Program-made: the position numbers and the translations under genes
The notes under the pieces: generated by a model
What the model was told of the DNA's origin: nothing
Databases searched by the model: none
Seen by the model: the letters and a program-made list of their open reading frames with translations, nothing else
DNA from: Prosapia bicincta
Taxonomy: Eukaryota; Arthropoda; Insecta; Hemiptera; Cercopidae
Assembly (NCBI GenBank): GCA_036971475.1
Contig: JBAIZL010000001.1
Location: forward strand, 207,911,341-207,975,340
Length of the DNA stretch: 64,000 nucleotides
Reading direction: 5' to 3'
Part shown: positions 11,593-22,760 of the stretch, piece by piece
How positions within the stretch are numbered: the stretch's first letter is position 1
Layout: every line of letters begins with the position of its first letter

Positions 11593-12091
11593 ACCTCCTG
11601 AAACAACGAAATAACCAATAGCTTATCGTAATTTATTGTTAATTTATTATTTAACATTTAAAATAATGTAGGGGAATGAGGGTCAGCTGACCCGTATTCC
11701 CCAATGAAAATGACCACCATTACCCCACAGTGTAAACAAATATTGTTGACATATTCACAATTAACTATAAACACAAAAATTACATTTAAACACACGAAAA
11801 TGCTTAGAATAACAATATCTTCAGATTGTGCTATATAATATAAAGAAAGATAGTGGTGGAATGGTACTTACAGATAATTAAAGTCAGTTGAAAATTATAA
11901 CAACACGGCCACAAAAACAAAACGTGATGTATGTCCTATCACAATGGCGACTCGACTACCAATGTTTGTATGTTAGTTCACGAAGCTGATGTCCAGAGTG
12001 CAATACCATACAGAGCGTTGTACTCCCGTTCATTTGTCCAAAACTGCAATGACCCCCATTACCCACTGACCCTCATTACCCCATTCTCCCC

Positions 12092-14285
12092 TAGTAGTAC
12101 TCTTTGAGTAGTACAGCAAGTAGTAGTAGTACTCCCTATGTAGTAGAGCAGATAGTAGTAGTACTCTTTAAGTAGTAGACCAATTAGGTTTAGTACTCTT
12201 TATGTAGTAGAGCAAGTAGTAGTAGTACTCCATTAATAGTAGACCAACTAGTATTAGTACTCTTTAAGTAGTGGACCAAGTAGTAGTAGTACTCTTTAAG
12301 TAGTAGAGCAAGTAGTAGTAGTACTCCTTAAGTAGTATTCCAAGTAGTAGTAGTACTCTTTACGTAGTAGACCAAGTAGTAGTAGTACTCCTTATGTAGC
12401 AGACCAAGTAGTAGTAGTACTTTTTAAGTAGTAGATCAAGTAGTAGTAGTACTCTTTAAGTAGTAGACCAAGTAGTAGTAGTACTCTTTCAGTAGTAGAC
12501 CAAGTAGTAGTAGTACTCTTTAAGTAGTAGACCAAGTAGTAGTAGTACTCTTAATGTATTAGATAAAGTATTATTTGTACTCCTAAAGTAGTAGATCAAA
12601 AAGTAGTATTACTCTTTAACTAGTAGACCAATTAGTAGTAGTACTATTTAAGTAGTAGTTCGAGTAGTAGTAGTACTCTTTAAGTAGTAGACCAAGTAGA
12701 AGTAGTACTTTTAAGTGGTAGACCAAGTATTAGTAGTACTCTTTAAGTAGTAGATCAAGTAGTAGTAGTACTCTTTAAGTAGTAGACCAAGTAGTAGTAG
12801 TACTCTCTAAGTAGTAGACCAAGTAGTAGTAGTAGTACTCTTAATGGAGTAGAGCAAGTAGTAGAAGTACTGTTTAAGTAGTAGAACAAGTAGTAGTAGT
12901 ACTGCTTAAGTAGTAAAGCAAGTAGTAGTAGTACTCTTTAAGTAGTAGACCAAGTAGTAGTATTAGCACTCTTTAAATAGTAGACCAAGTAGTAGAAGTA
13001 CTGTTTAAGTAGTAGACCAAGTAGTAGCAGTACTCTTTAAGTAGTAGTAGTAATCTTTAAGTTGTAGAGCAAGTAGTAGTAGTTCTTTTTAGGTAGTAGT
13101 CCAAGTAGTAGTAGTACTCTATACGTAGTGGAGCAAGTAGTAGTAGTACTCCTTGAGTAGTAGAGCAGGTAGTAGTAGTACTCTTTAAGTAGAAGAGCAA
13201 GTAGTAGTAGTACTCCTTTAGTAGTGGACCAACTAGTATTAGTACTCTTTAAGTAGTGGACCAAGTAGTAGTAGTAGTAGTACTATTTAAGTAGTATACC
13301 AAGTAGTAGTAGTACTCTTTAAGTAGTAGATCGAGTAGTAGTAGTACTCTTTAAGTAGTAGAGCAAGTAGTAGTAGTACTCCTTAAGTAGTAGACCAAGT
13401 AGTAGTAGTACCCTTTAAGTAGTAGACCAAGTAGTAGTAGTACTCTTTAAGTAGTAGACCAAGTAGTAGTAGTACTCTTTAAGTAGTAGAACAAGTAGTA
13501 GTAGTACTCCTTAATTAGCAGATCAAGTAGTAGTAGTACTCTTTAAGTAGTAGACCAAGTAGTAGTATTACTCTTTAAGTAGTAGACCAAGTAGTAGTAG
13601 TACTCTTTAAGTAGTAGACCTAGTAGAAGTAGTACTCTTTAGGTAGTAGACCAAGTAGTAGTAGTAATCCTTAAGTTGTAGACCAAGTAGTAGTAGTACT
13701 CTTTAAGTAGTAGTCCAAGTAGTAGTAGTACTCTTTAAGTAGTAGTCCAAGTAGTAGTAGTACTCTTTAAGTAGTAGACCAAGTAGTAGTAGTAGTACTC
13801 TTAATGTAGTAGACAAAGTAGTAGATCAAGTAGTAGTATCACTATTTACGTAGTAGACCAAGTAGTAGTAGTACTCTTTAAGTAGTATACCAAGTAGTAG
13901 TAGTACTCTTCAAGTAGTAGACCAAGTAGTAGTAGTACTCTTTAAGTAGTAGACCAAGTAGTAGTAGTAGTACTCTTTAAGTAGTAGACCAAGTAGTAGT
14001 AGTACTATTTAAGTAGTAGTTCGAGTAGTAGTAGTAGTACTCTTTAAGTAGTAGACCAAGTAGAAGTAGTACTCTTTAAGTGGTAGACCAAGTAGTAGTA
14101 GTACTCCTTAAGTAGTTGACCAAGTACTAGTAGTACTCTTTAAGTAGTAGAAAAAGTAGTTAGTAGTACTCTTTAAATAGTAGACCAAGTAGTAGAAGTA
14201 CTGTTTAAGTAGTAGAACAGGTAGTAGTAGTAGTCTTTAAGTAGTAGTCCAAGTAGTAGTAGTACTCTTCAAGTAGTAGACCAGA
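12092..14285 (+). repeat. 32-bp GTA-rich minisatellite, right part
   Basis: This continues the array interrupted by the transposon; together the two parts make about 2.95 kb, roughly 90 units. A minus-strand open frame at 13264-13037 is a product of the repeat (Tyr/Thr/Leu-rich) and not a gene. Confidence 0.95.
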
Positions 14286-15237
14286 CATCTGCTTTTGTAA
14301 ATTTTACTTAATATATGTCACACGCTTAAATTATATGAATCGTTTTGGGAAAATAAAGAAATAATCAATTTGCTTTTTACGGATTTAATGCGTAAACCGT
14401 AGAAATCGGTAATGTCTAATCAAGACATAGTCACAAGTGAAAAGCTTCCGGAAGTGACTTAGGATGACTCTTACCTTACGAAATTTGTAGGGATGAAAAG
14501 TTACGTACACAACTCATATTCAAAAATAGGTTAACACTCACGATTGTTAAGAAAATTGATATACAATTTTGAATAAAAATACTGTTTTTACTAAATTAGG
14601 TATTTATAACTGTATAAAACTACTGGTGCTTAATGTTTAATATAAACAAATGATATCACTAAACAACAAATGACTTTTTTCTTTTATTTAAAACCTTACT
14701 TAAAATTACGGTATTTTAATTGTAAATTACCTCTGAGGATGATTGCTATGCAATCTAAATTTGCATAAGGTTTTAAATAGAAGAAAAAGTCATTGGTGGT
14801 TCAGAGGTTTCATTTATTTATGTTAATTTAGCTATTTTTGTAACAAATACCCAATTTTCAATATTCATTTGTTTTCAAAGAAATTATGCCTATGACCTCA
14901 TAGATTAAATGACCGAGGGGTCGGAACGGAAATCAATATAATATTTGGAAATTTGTATTTAAAATATCTTCGCGTTTTTATATAAAGTGTATGTACACCC
15001 ACGTATTCATAGATCACACACACATGTATGGGTATATCTGTAGGTTACCTAGGTATATATAATATGTATATATTCGTTCATAGCTTAAACGCAATCACAT
15101 CGACTCTAAACACACACACACACAACTAATGAAAAGCGTCTATCTTGTACATATATATCACACTTCCTTTGTTTTCATACGTAACATATACTTTAACTTA
15201 TATAAATACATTCCTAATTTATGCCTAACGAGAGTTT
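14286..15237. other. Right part of duplication copy 1
   Basis: The sequence is collinear with 40700-41661. It contains a palindromic repeat (14633-14830), a short (CA)n at about 15109-15124 and no gene. Confidence 0.6.
14633..14830 (+). repeat. Palindromic repeat with hammerhead-like core, copy 1
   Basis: Arms of about 65 bp (14633-14705 and 14762-14830) are inverted copies sharing TATTTAAAACCTTA. The centre reads CTGAGGA (14733-14739), a stem GATTGC-TAT-GCAATC (14741-14755) and TAAA (14756-14759). This resembles the box 1, stem II and box 2 order of a hammerhead ribozyme, but with TAAA for GAAA and one extra T before stem II. Copy 2 has the same element at about 41060-41255. Confidence 0.6.
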
Positions 15238-15352
15238 AATTACATTTAATTGGCTGATTAGGAAACATGGACCCGCATGAATTTTGCCAGATTAGCTCTC
15301 TTTTTGTTTCCATATAAATCATAAATGTTTGATCTTAAATAAATACTTTTTC

Positions 15353-15776
15353 TTAACACTTTCGCTAATGGATGTGGCCGTCTCAGTTTGTAGGCGCGTC
15401 GAGTTGGATGCGGCTGTCTCATATAGGAGACAGCAATTTATTCGTTGTTATCTACCCCAGCGTTGTACAAAAAACTCAGTTGAGTGTTGCAGCGTCAAGA
15501 TGACTTATGTCGGATGTTTGTTTTAGTTTCGTTAAGATAATCCGCCATTTTTGTATCAGTAGTGTTAGTTATAGAGTTTATTACATGACTTTGTTTGTGT
15601 GTGCCACCGTTCCCGACATGGAAGGTGTACCTGAGGCTTCTAAGGAATGTTTATTTAATACTAATGATGGAGTAGAGTGTACTAGGTACGCTACAAATGA
15701 GGCTTCGGGGTCGGCGGAGTCCGAGGCAAGCGTCGAAGACAGCCATATATATAACTTAAAAATTACTTGGTTTTGA
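15353..15776 (+). mobile_element. Possible left end of a piggyBac-like element
   Basis: A TTAA at 15353 is followed by CACTTTCGC, reminiscent of piggyBac-like termini (TTAA plus a CCCTTT-type start). The sub-terminal motif GGATG(T/C)GGC(C/T)GTCTCA is repeated at 15369 and 15406. An ATG at 15618 opens a 52-codon acidic, Ser-rich frame, as expected for the N-terminus of such a transposase, but it stops at 15776 and no matching right end was found. It is best treated as a truncated fragment. Confidence 0.3.
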
Positions 15777-15779
15777 ATT

Positions 15780-16295
15780 ACATTTTTAAACAATGCAAAT
15801 AAGTTGAAAATTGTCAGAGGTAATAATTAAATGTTATATAATTAGCTTATTGCATATAGGTAGATTATTATTTTTTTTTTAAACGGTGGTAATTTTTTTC
15901 AATCCTAACCAAAGAATTTCCATTTAAAAATTTATTTTGAAATTGTAGTTGTACATTGTTGTTTATATAAGAACAATAATAACAAAATTATAATGTTACA
16001 ATAACGGCCAAATACCATTGAATATATAATGAAAACTATTTCATTTTTTTCATCATGACTCAAGTTTTGTAACTATTTACCTACTATAAATATGTTGCGA
16101 AATAATTCAAAATGGTATATTAAATTCACCAACAGACACAATCTTCTATATAAAAGATATATCTACTATTATATTTTTCAATTCTAGTTTTTGGTTCAGT
16201 TCAGATTAAGAACAACAAATATTTCGCAGTCCATGGTAAAAGGTTTTCACATATTGTTATAAATATAAATACCACATTCTTAATAAATTTTATAT
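15780..16295. other. AT-rich intergenic DNA
   Basis: No feature is recognised. The region lies just downstream of the poly(A) signal of the minus-strand ICK-type peptide gene. Confidence 0.5.
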
Positions 16296-16301
16296 TTTAT
16301 T
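16296..16301 (-). terminator. Poly(A) signal AATAAA of the ICK-type gene
   Basis: AATAAA on the minus strand lies about 36 nt after the TAA stop at 16337, a suitable place for 3'-end formation of the short transcript. Confidence 0.55.
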
Positions 16302-16336
16302 TTCATTTTGCAAGGATTTTGCAAATTATAATTCTT

Positions 16337-16435
16337 TTAGTATATAAATGAATCTCTTCTACATAATTTGACGATTTCAGGCGCTCCTAGTGGCGTATAA
16401 CAAGTATATCCTGGGCAACATCTTCCAATAATACA
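16337..16435 (-). CDS. ICK-type secreted peptide, exon 2 (cysteine-rich)
   Basis: This exon is too short for ordinary ORF calling. On the minus strand a pyrimidine-rich tract ending TTCAG gives an acceptor at 16436. The exon then reads 32 codons and TAA, beginning with Cys and containing RCCPGYTC. It supplies five cysteines; with the one in exon 1 the spacing is C-X4-C-X4-CC-X4-C-X12-C (precursor residues 28, 33, 38, 39, 44, 57), which fits an inhibitor cystine knot. Phase 0 at the acceptor matches phase 0 at the exon-1 donor. ICK folds occur in insect neuropeptide-like, immune and venom peptides. Nothing here decides among them, and I do not recognise the family. The pairing with exon 1 across 13.2 kb is an inference; transcript data would settle it. 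Confidence 0.6.
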   Translation of the reverse strand, partial: CIIGRCCPGYTCYTPLGAPEIVKLCRRDSFIY

Positions 16436-16554
16436 CTGAATTAGAAACAAAAATAAGATTTTAATTAAGATTTATTGTAGTAATTATTAAACACATTTAT
16501 TTTAAGAAAAGGCATCCTATAAATGCAGATCTAATGGTAGTGTACGGTTCTTGA

Positions 16555-16556
<2 letters not shown>

Positions 16557-16602
<46 letters not shown>

Positions 16603-16612
16603 TTATATATAA
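16557..16612. repeat. (TA)n microsatellite
   Basis: A nearly pure TA dinucleotide tract with a few interruptions at the right end. A second tract lies at 17345-17393. Confidence 0.95.
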
Positions 16613-17343
16613 GGAATTACTTCGACTATACTCTATAGCTATAATATTTGCATACAATTTTCTTTAAACCAAATACATTATGATTTGTATATTATATTTG
16701 TTTTTATTTAAATATAATTATATCTTAATTACATTTGTTATCATATTTGTAATCGAAACTTAAAATATTTATGTAAGATATACTGGAGTAATTAGTAAAA
16801 ACATATTCCCTTTGTGAAACGTTACATCTATGTATCCATTTACATGCAGAACGGGTGACATTGCCAGTTTCTTAAGTGATATCGCTTGTATCGAGGAAAG
16901 GAAGGGGTGCAGACTAATGAAGGATGTGCTGTATCGGTTTCACGGCATTATTAACTATTTAAATTTCTTATACAATAAACACCCGTAGTTTTTTATTCAA
17001 TATAGTGCTAGTTGCTGTCAGTAAAACAGATCGGGGTCTAATATAATTCCTTTAGTAGATATAAAAATGAGGAACATTTTAAAAACGAAAAGCATTTACC
17101 TAACATCGTTTTTAGAAAATAATTGTATTTTTTACAAGCTATATTATCAGTATTGTACATTTCATAAATAATTATTTATTTTAATAAATATCATTCAGTT
17201 ATATTTATACAGGCCTAACATTATCTTCTATAAAATATGCATAATTCCTATGAAATGGTTATACTAATTGTTTTGTTTCGTACTTAGAAGTTATTCGTCC
17301 AAAATAAATCCCTATTAATAATATATTTCCCTTGTATAGGCCT

Positions 17344-17344
<1 letters not shown>

Positions 17345-17392
<48 letters not shown>

Positions 17393-17393
17393 G
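17345..17393. repeat. (TA)n microsatellite
   Basis: TA dinucleotide tract, interrupted near the right end by TTTA. The DNA between it and 17804 is AT-rich with nothing recognisable. Confidence 0.95.
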
Positions 17394-17801
17394 TAATTAT
17401 ATCATATATATTTCTCCAGCACTTGTTTTACTAAATTTATTGTTTTATTTACTACCTATAAGTTCATTTTGTATATTTAAAGTAGAAAAGTGTGTGTTTG
17501 TGTAAAAATGAAGAATCTCTCCAGTCTTAGGCACAAAATATTAAATGCACTTTCATTTCAGTTTTATCATGCACGCAATAGATTCTCAAATTGTTAGGTT
17601 ATAATGGTATTAGGATAGTCCCTAAAATATTTGGATAGTAGTATCGTTATAGTCCTTTGAAAAAATGTCTGGTTTTAGAATTAACATTATACTCTAAAAT
17701 AAATCATAATTAATGGAATAAATAAATTAACAAAATTTTTAAAATTATATAAATTTTAACTAAATAGTAGTAGAAGTACGGTAAACACATTTGCGATTTC
17801 T

Positions 17802-17803
<2 letters not shown>

Positions 17804-17849
<46 letters not shown>

Positions 17850-20760
17850 CCGCTATCAATATGGCAGCATTTCATTTTGCAACCATATGGCAGCCACTTG
17901 AAAGAGTGAAGTATATATGTTTTTCGTCGTGTATAATTTATTTCTAATAAACATTATACTACTCCATATACTTTAATTTCATAAAATCTTAAAAATACAA
18001 AATTGACTGAAGTACTATCAATACGGCAGCATTTCATTTAGGCATCAATATGGCAGCCAGTGTATATTTTCGATCAGTCTAATAACAATATGGCAGCCGG
18101 TGTGTATATTATTCCCACGCTACTAACAATACGAGAACCAACAGTGTTGCCACTTTGGTGCGACTATCTGACTAGTCAAATGTTTAGACTCTAAGACACG
18201 TGTGTGTAGTCACGGAGAAAACATAAACATTAGTATGTCCCTTCTTTATTTCAGCTGCATAATTATTTACTCAAATCAGATAAGTCCTGTTTGTTAGTTT
18301 TCATAAACGTGTACAACTATCGAAAGCTGACGGGGATACAAGTGTGTGCCTCTACAGGAGTAGCAATAGGATCAATTACGGTAGAATATCAGAACCCAAA
18401 AAAAGCTAGGAAATAATCAATTGGGGTGTTTTTAAGAATGATGAGTCCACTACTGTGAACAAAATTAAATTAGGATGAACGGGTTAGGCTCTATGGGAGT
18501 TGTGAAGGAGTGACTTGGGGTATAAATGAAAGAAGGCAAAAAAAAACTAGAAAATGATCAGTCGGAGGGTTTTAATGGTGCTGAGTCTTTTAACATTATT
18601 GAACGTCATAGGTATACACGGGATCCTCTATGGGAGTAGCAAATGATGATTTGGAGTATAAATGTGAGAAGGCAAAACTAAGCTAGAATATGATCAATTG
18701 TAGTGTTTTGGAGGTAGCTGAGTCCAATACCGTCTTCCATATTATTCGGGAATGCACGGATGAGGCTCTACGAGAGTAGAAAAGGGGTGAATTGGGGTAC
18801 AATTGTCAGAAGGCAACAAAACAATTGAAAATGATCATTCGGGTGGGTTTTAATGGTGCCTAGTCTTTCACCGTTATTGAACATCAATGGGGATACACGG
18901 GTGACCCTTGATGGTAGTAGCTAATCATGAATTGGGGTATAATTGTGAGAAAGCAAAACAAAGTTAGAAAATGATCAATCGTAATGTTTTGGAAGTTGCT
19001 GAGTAAATTACCGTCTTCAATATTATAAGGGGATGTACGGGTGTGGCTCTACGAGAGTAGAAAAAGAGCCAATTGGGGAAAAAATGTCAGAAGGCAAAAA
19101 AACAATGAAAAATGATCTCTCGGTGGGTTTTAATGGTGCTGAGTCTTTTACCATTATCGAACGTCATGGGTATACACGGGTGATCCTCTATGGGAGTAGG
19201 AAATGATGATTTGGAGTTTAAATGTGAGAAGGCAAAACTAAGCTAGAATATGATCAATTGTAGTGTTTTGGAGGTAGCTGAGTCCAATACCGTCTTCCAT
19301 ATTATTCGGGAATGCACGGACGAGGCTCTACGAGAGTAGAAAAGGGGTGAATTGGGGTACAATTGTCAGAAGGCAAAAAAACAATTGAAAATGATCATTT
19401 GGGTGGGTTTTAATGGTGCCGTTTCTTTCACCGTTATCGAACGTCAATGGGGATACACGGGTGACCCTCTATGGGAGTAGCTAAAAATGAATTGGTGTAT
19501 AACTGTGAGAAAGCAAAACAAAGTTAGAAAATGATCAATCGTAATGTTTTGGAGGTTGTTGAGTAAAATACCGTCTTCAATATCATAAGGGGATGCACGG
19601 GTGTGGCGCTACGGGAGTAGAAAAAGAGTCAATTGGGGAAAAATTGTCAGAAGGCAAAAAAAAAAATGGAAAATGATCACTTGGGGAGTTTAATGGTGCT
19701 GAGCCTTGTACCATTACCGATCGTCAATGGGGATACACGGGTGATCCTCTATGGGAGTAGCAGATGATGAATTGGGGTATAATTGTGAGAAAGCAAAAAC
19801 AAAATAGAAAATGATCAATCGTAGTATTTTGGAGGGTGCTGAGTCCAATACCGCCTACAATATTAAATGGGGATGCAAAGGTGTGCCTCTACTGGACCAG
19901 AAAAAGTATGATTTGGGGTAACATTGTTAGAAGCCAAAATAACAAGAAAAAATGATAACTCGGGTGTTTTTAATGTTGATGAGTCTTTTACAGTTATCGA
20001 ACGTCAATGAGGATGCGCGGGAGATGCTCTATGCTAGTAGCAACTGGTGATTTAGAGTAAAAATTTCAGAAGGCAAAAAAAAGGTAGAGAATTATCAATT
20101 GGTGTATTTTTGATGGTGCTGAGTCCATTTCGTCATTACCATTAAACGGGGATCCACGGATGTAACTCTACAGGAGTAGAAAAGGGGTTAATTTGGTAAA
20201 ATAGTCAGAAGCCAAAAAAACAATAGAAAATATCACTCGGAGGGTTTTAATGATGCTGAGTCTTGTACTGTTATCGGACGTCAGTGGAGATGATCGGGTA
20301 ATGATCTACGGAAGTAGGAAATTTTAGAATTGTGGTAAAATTATCAGAAGGCAAAAAAACAATAGGAAATGATCACTCGGGGGGGGGGGGGGGGGGGGTA
20401 TTTGTGCTGAGTCCGGTACCGTAATCGAGCAAAAGTGGGGATGCACGGGTGTTGCTCTATGGGAGTAGCAAGTGATGAATTGGGATTAGAATGGTAAAAG
20501 CCTAAAAAAGACTAGAAAATGATCTCTAGGAGGGGGGGGTTTAATGGGGCTGAGTCCGTCATTAAAAGCTAATGGGAATATGAGGGTGTGGTTCTACGGG
20601 AGTAGAAAGGGTGGTTAATTTTTATGAAAATGTAAGATACTAGAAAAATGTCTAGTAAATTAATACTCTGGGTTTGTAAGGGGTGACTTTAATTTCGTCA
20701 TCGAAAGTCAAGGATAACGCACGTGTGAGTTTTCGAGAGTGCGATTCCAGACACTGTTAA
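17804..20760 (+). repeat. Left arm of giant inverted repeat (satellite array)
   Basis: The outer part starts with (TA)n (17804-17846), followed by several ATGGCAGCC words and the sequence TCATTTTGCA, matched in inverted order at the far edge of the right arm (28962 inward). From about 18310 to 20760 it is a tandem array of about 140-bp monomers, each with GCTGAGTC, a CTCTA..GGAGTAG block, GAATTGGGG and GAAAATGATCA. Four monomers form a higher-order unit: the block at about 18660-18790 recurs 560 bp later almost unchanged. Monomers toward 20300-20760 are more diverged and include a run of 20 G (20379-20398). No coding frame is present. Confidence 0.85.
20379..20398 (+). repeat. G20 homopolymer
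   Basis: A run of twenty G replaces the usual short CGGGGGTTT word of the satellite monomer. It may form a G-quadruplex, or the length may be an assembly estimate. Confidence 0.9.
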
Positions 20761-21984
20761 TAAATAGCGGGAAAGTGTGATTAGCCATATGTTTGGAGGA
20801 GAAGATAAGTGGAAGCTGGGCGTAATCATAAATAGTAGATTATTCATTCCTATCATCAGCTGTCGTAATCTGTAAGCATTTCACTTTTGTTCTGGAGTCT
20901 TGCTGGTGAACAACCAGAATATTTTGCCTGTTTCGTCTTACTAGTTTCTGTTGTGAAGTGGAAGACCTAACCTAATCGTGGAATAATAACATAATATATA
21001 TCTTTTCATCCAAAAAAGCAAAAATTGTTTCAAAAATATAAATAATGTAGCAAAGAAAGGACACGTAATATACAAAATTGTGTATATATAATATGAAATT
21101 AGGAATTGAATAATAATTGCAAATTTTATATTACTTATAACACTAGTTAACTAAATGACTAATAAATATAAAACGAGAAAATCTATTAAAAGGAAAATCT
21201 TGTATTTAAACAAGTATTAATTTGTCTTTCCCTATATTTAAATAGAGAAAAAATAATGTAACCAAAAAAATGTAAACCTAAAAACTAATTAATTAATGAA
21301 TAAATAGTTTTAAAAATCAACTTCGGTGGCGGTAAAAACATTGAATACGACTTCATTAATACAGAAATTGTTGCTGAAACTGCAGACACACCTGGCAACC
21401 AACACCACCTATAAGTGCCTATCAAGCCCATGCCACGGGGATTAACAAACACTGTGTCTGTGTAGTGTTCAATTTCTCCGACGAATGAATGTAAAGGCCA
21501 ATTTACATCTGTTGTAATTTAGCTTAGACGTAATGGCTATACATTTCTTACTTTATTTCAATAAACTTCTTCGATATATTGTATCACCCTTACCACAGGT
21601 AGGTAACCAGAAAAATCTACCTATATTGTACATTGTAAATATAAGAAGGCTTTTATTTGGTCGAATCTCATGTAATGTTAATTTTTTGTTCACGTAGGCC
21701 CATTGAACACGTCTATATTTAATAGGTTCAATTGAGTACAAATTACCATTTTCGGGTAAAAAAATTAAATTTTGAAATAATAGTATTTCTGTACTTACGA
21801 CAGCCAAATGTAACAAAAACATTTTTTTATTTTTCTGTGAGCATATGCTTTAAAAGGGTGCATATAGTATTCTAACAAGGAGTAAAAGTTTCACGAATAT
21901 ATGACATTTTAGTGCCAATATACACATTTTATCAAGATAAGGCCAAACCATTTTAATTATTTATTTAAGGATTCAGGTATCATA
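20761..21984. other. Inner spacer of the inverted structure
   Basis: This AT-rich DNA has no supported gene. A minus-strand frame at 21822-21553 (89 codons) has no recognisable domain and I do not call it. Confidence 0.45.
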
Positions 21985-22165
21985 GTTGGTTTTCTGTCAA
22001 TAAAACTAGAAAGCAGTTCAGGCGGTTTAAGCAATGGTAAATATTTAAACTTCTTTACTTCTACATCTCTAAAGAATATAATATTATGTAAGGATATAGT
22101 TCTTCCCAATGTATATTGCATTGCAGCTAGGCATCACGGTGAAAAACGCTTTCGGTAAGCAATGT
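21985..22165 (+). repeat. Inverted copy of the segment at 23838-24015
   Basis: This segment is a clear, slightly diverged inverted copy of 24015-23838, sharing GGCGGTTTAAGCAATGGTAA and AGGATATAGTTCTTCCCAAT. Both copies end at TTTCGGTAAGCAATG, so a GTAAG donor-like word is kept. The origin is unknown; it may derive from an exon of a mobile element. Confidence 0.75.
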
Positions 22166-22279
22166 AATACATCTGTTTTATTTACCAACCATATTTGATT
22201 TGTCATAAGTTGTTATAGGTACAATTGTGTTTGAGTAAAGACCTATTTTTTCTAAAAGTTCTTCTTTAACTACATTCAT

Positions 22280-22407
22280 TAAATTTTCCTGGTAATCGTT
22301 GTTGGCAGGTTAAAAAATTTATTTAATTCCTCCCTTAGATATTTTCCGAAAGGATGACATTTCACTTTGATTGTGATGTTACTTTCATCAAGACCGGTTG
22401 AATTCAC
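22280..22407 (-). other. Exon-like open segment, unknown
   Basis: On the minus strand a TTTTCAG acceptor-like site at about 22408 opens a 42-codon frame rich in charged residues (including KCHPFGKYLREEL) that ends in a stop near 22280. It could be a decayed exon of the element that gave the recombinase-like ORF at 24548-24165. No family is recognised. Confidence 0.25.
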
Positions 22408-22509
22408 CTGAAAATATATCTGATAAGATTTAAATATATTTTAATCTTCTTCTTTATTTCTATCTTTAACCGTATCCCTCCTGGCTCGCATATCTACAAT
22501 TTGATTTAT

Positions 22510-22760
22510 TATTATTATATTATATTTTGGAACGCAGGCGTACTGAGTCTCACAAAATTCAGCGAGCTGAAGACTATTTTGCATGAATACGGCAGAGCAT
22601 CTTACCACTTGTGACGGCCTGAAAGATATCTTTCACGAGGAGTCCAGGGAAGGACTCGCTACATTGTACTGGGAGGCACGGCGTCGGATGGCTGAGAGGC
22701 CAAGGACGGGCGTTGGCTGAAGTAAGAAGTAAGAAGTATTTATTATTATTATTGTGGTGT
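22510..22760 (+). mobile_element. LINE- or SINE-like fragment with TTATT tail
   Basis: A GC-richer block (22535-22720) lies between two (TTATTATT)-like stretches at about 22505-22525 and 22738-22757, as if flanked by target duplications or tails. One frame across 22584-22718 is open to a TGA and encodes a charged stretch with LYWEARRRM. The tail GTAAGAAGTAAGAAG is simple-repeat-like. It may be a 5'-truncated non-LTR element; the clade cannot be named. Confidence 0.35.

Larger units (their letters stand above)
9379..12091 (-). mobile_element. pogo/Tigger-type DNA transposon, 2713 bp
   Basis: The left end GGGGAGATTGGGGTAATG (9379) and the right end, read inward on the minus strand as GGGGAGAATGGGGTAATG (12091), are terminal inverted repeats of about 27 bp. 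Both sides have TA (9377-9378 and 12092-12093), the target duplication expected for the Tc1/mariner/pogo superfamily. Sub-terminal inverted motifs of the GGGGTAATGGTGGTCA kind occur near 9580 and 11710. The element carries a transposase frame (11592-10168) followed by a PHD-finger frame (10177-9719), both on the minus strand. It landed inside the 32-bp minisatellite, so it is younger than the array. It is structurally complete but carries at least two apparent inactivating changes, described under the two ORFs. Confidence 0.95.
681..15237 (+). repeat. Segmental duplication, copy 1
   Basis: This segment is collinear, in the same orientation, with 30177-41661. Anchors seen by eye include 681-840 with 30177-30320, 840-1350 with 34441-34990, 4160-5560 with 36560-37940, 6250-8560 with 38370-40600 and 14286-15237 with 40700-41661. 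Both sides lack a convincing gene. Differences are concentrated in the minisatellites, in about 270 bp present only here (5672-5940), and in the 4.1-kb block present only in copy 2. The ends (GATGTAAAA and GAGAGTTT) show no inverted terminal repeat, so I read it as a segmental duplication and not as one transposon. Confidence 0.85.

Noticed and set aside
13037..13264. Tyr/Thr/Leu-rich minus-strand frame
   Set aside because: It is produced entirely by the GTA-rich minisatellite.
1360..14285. CRISPR-like regular spacing
   Set aside because: The units are contiguous tandem repeats with no unique spacers, in a eukaryotic genome.
681..15237. The whole duplicated segment as one giant transposon
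   Set aside because: The two ends are not inverted copies, no target duplication was found around either copy, and no transposase is shared by both copies.
21553..21822. 89-codon minus-strand frame
   Set aside because: No domain, splice partner or compositional support was found.
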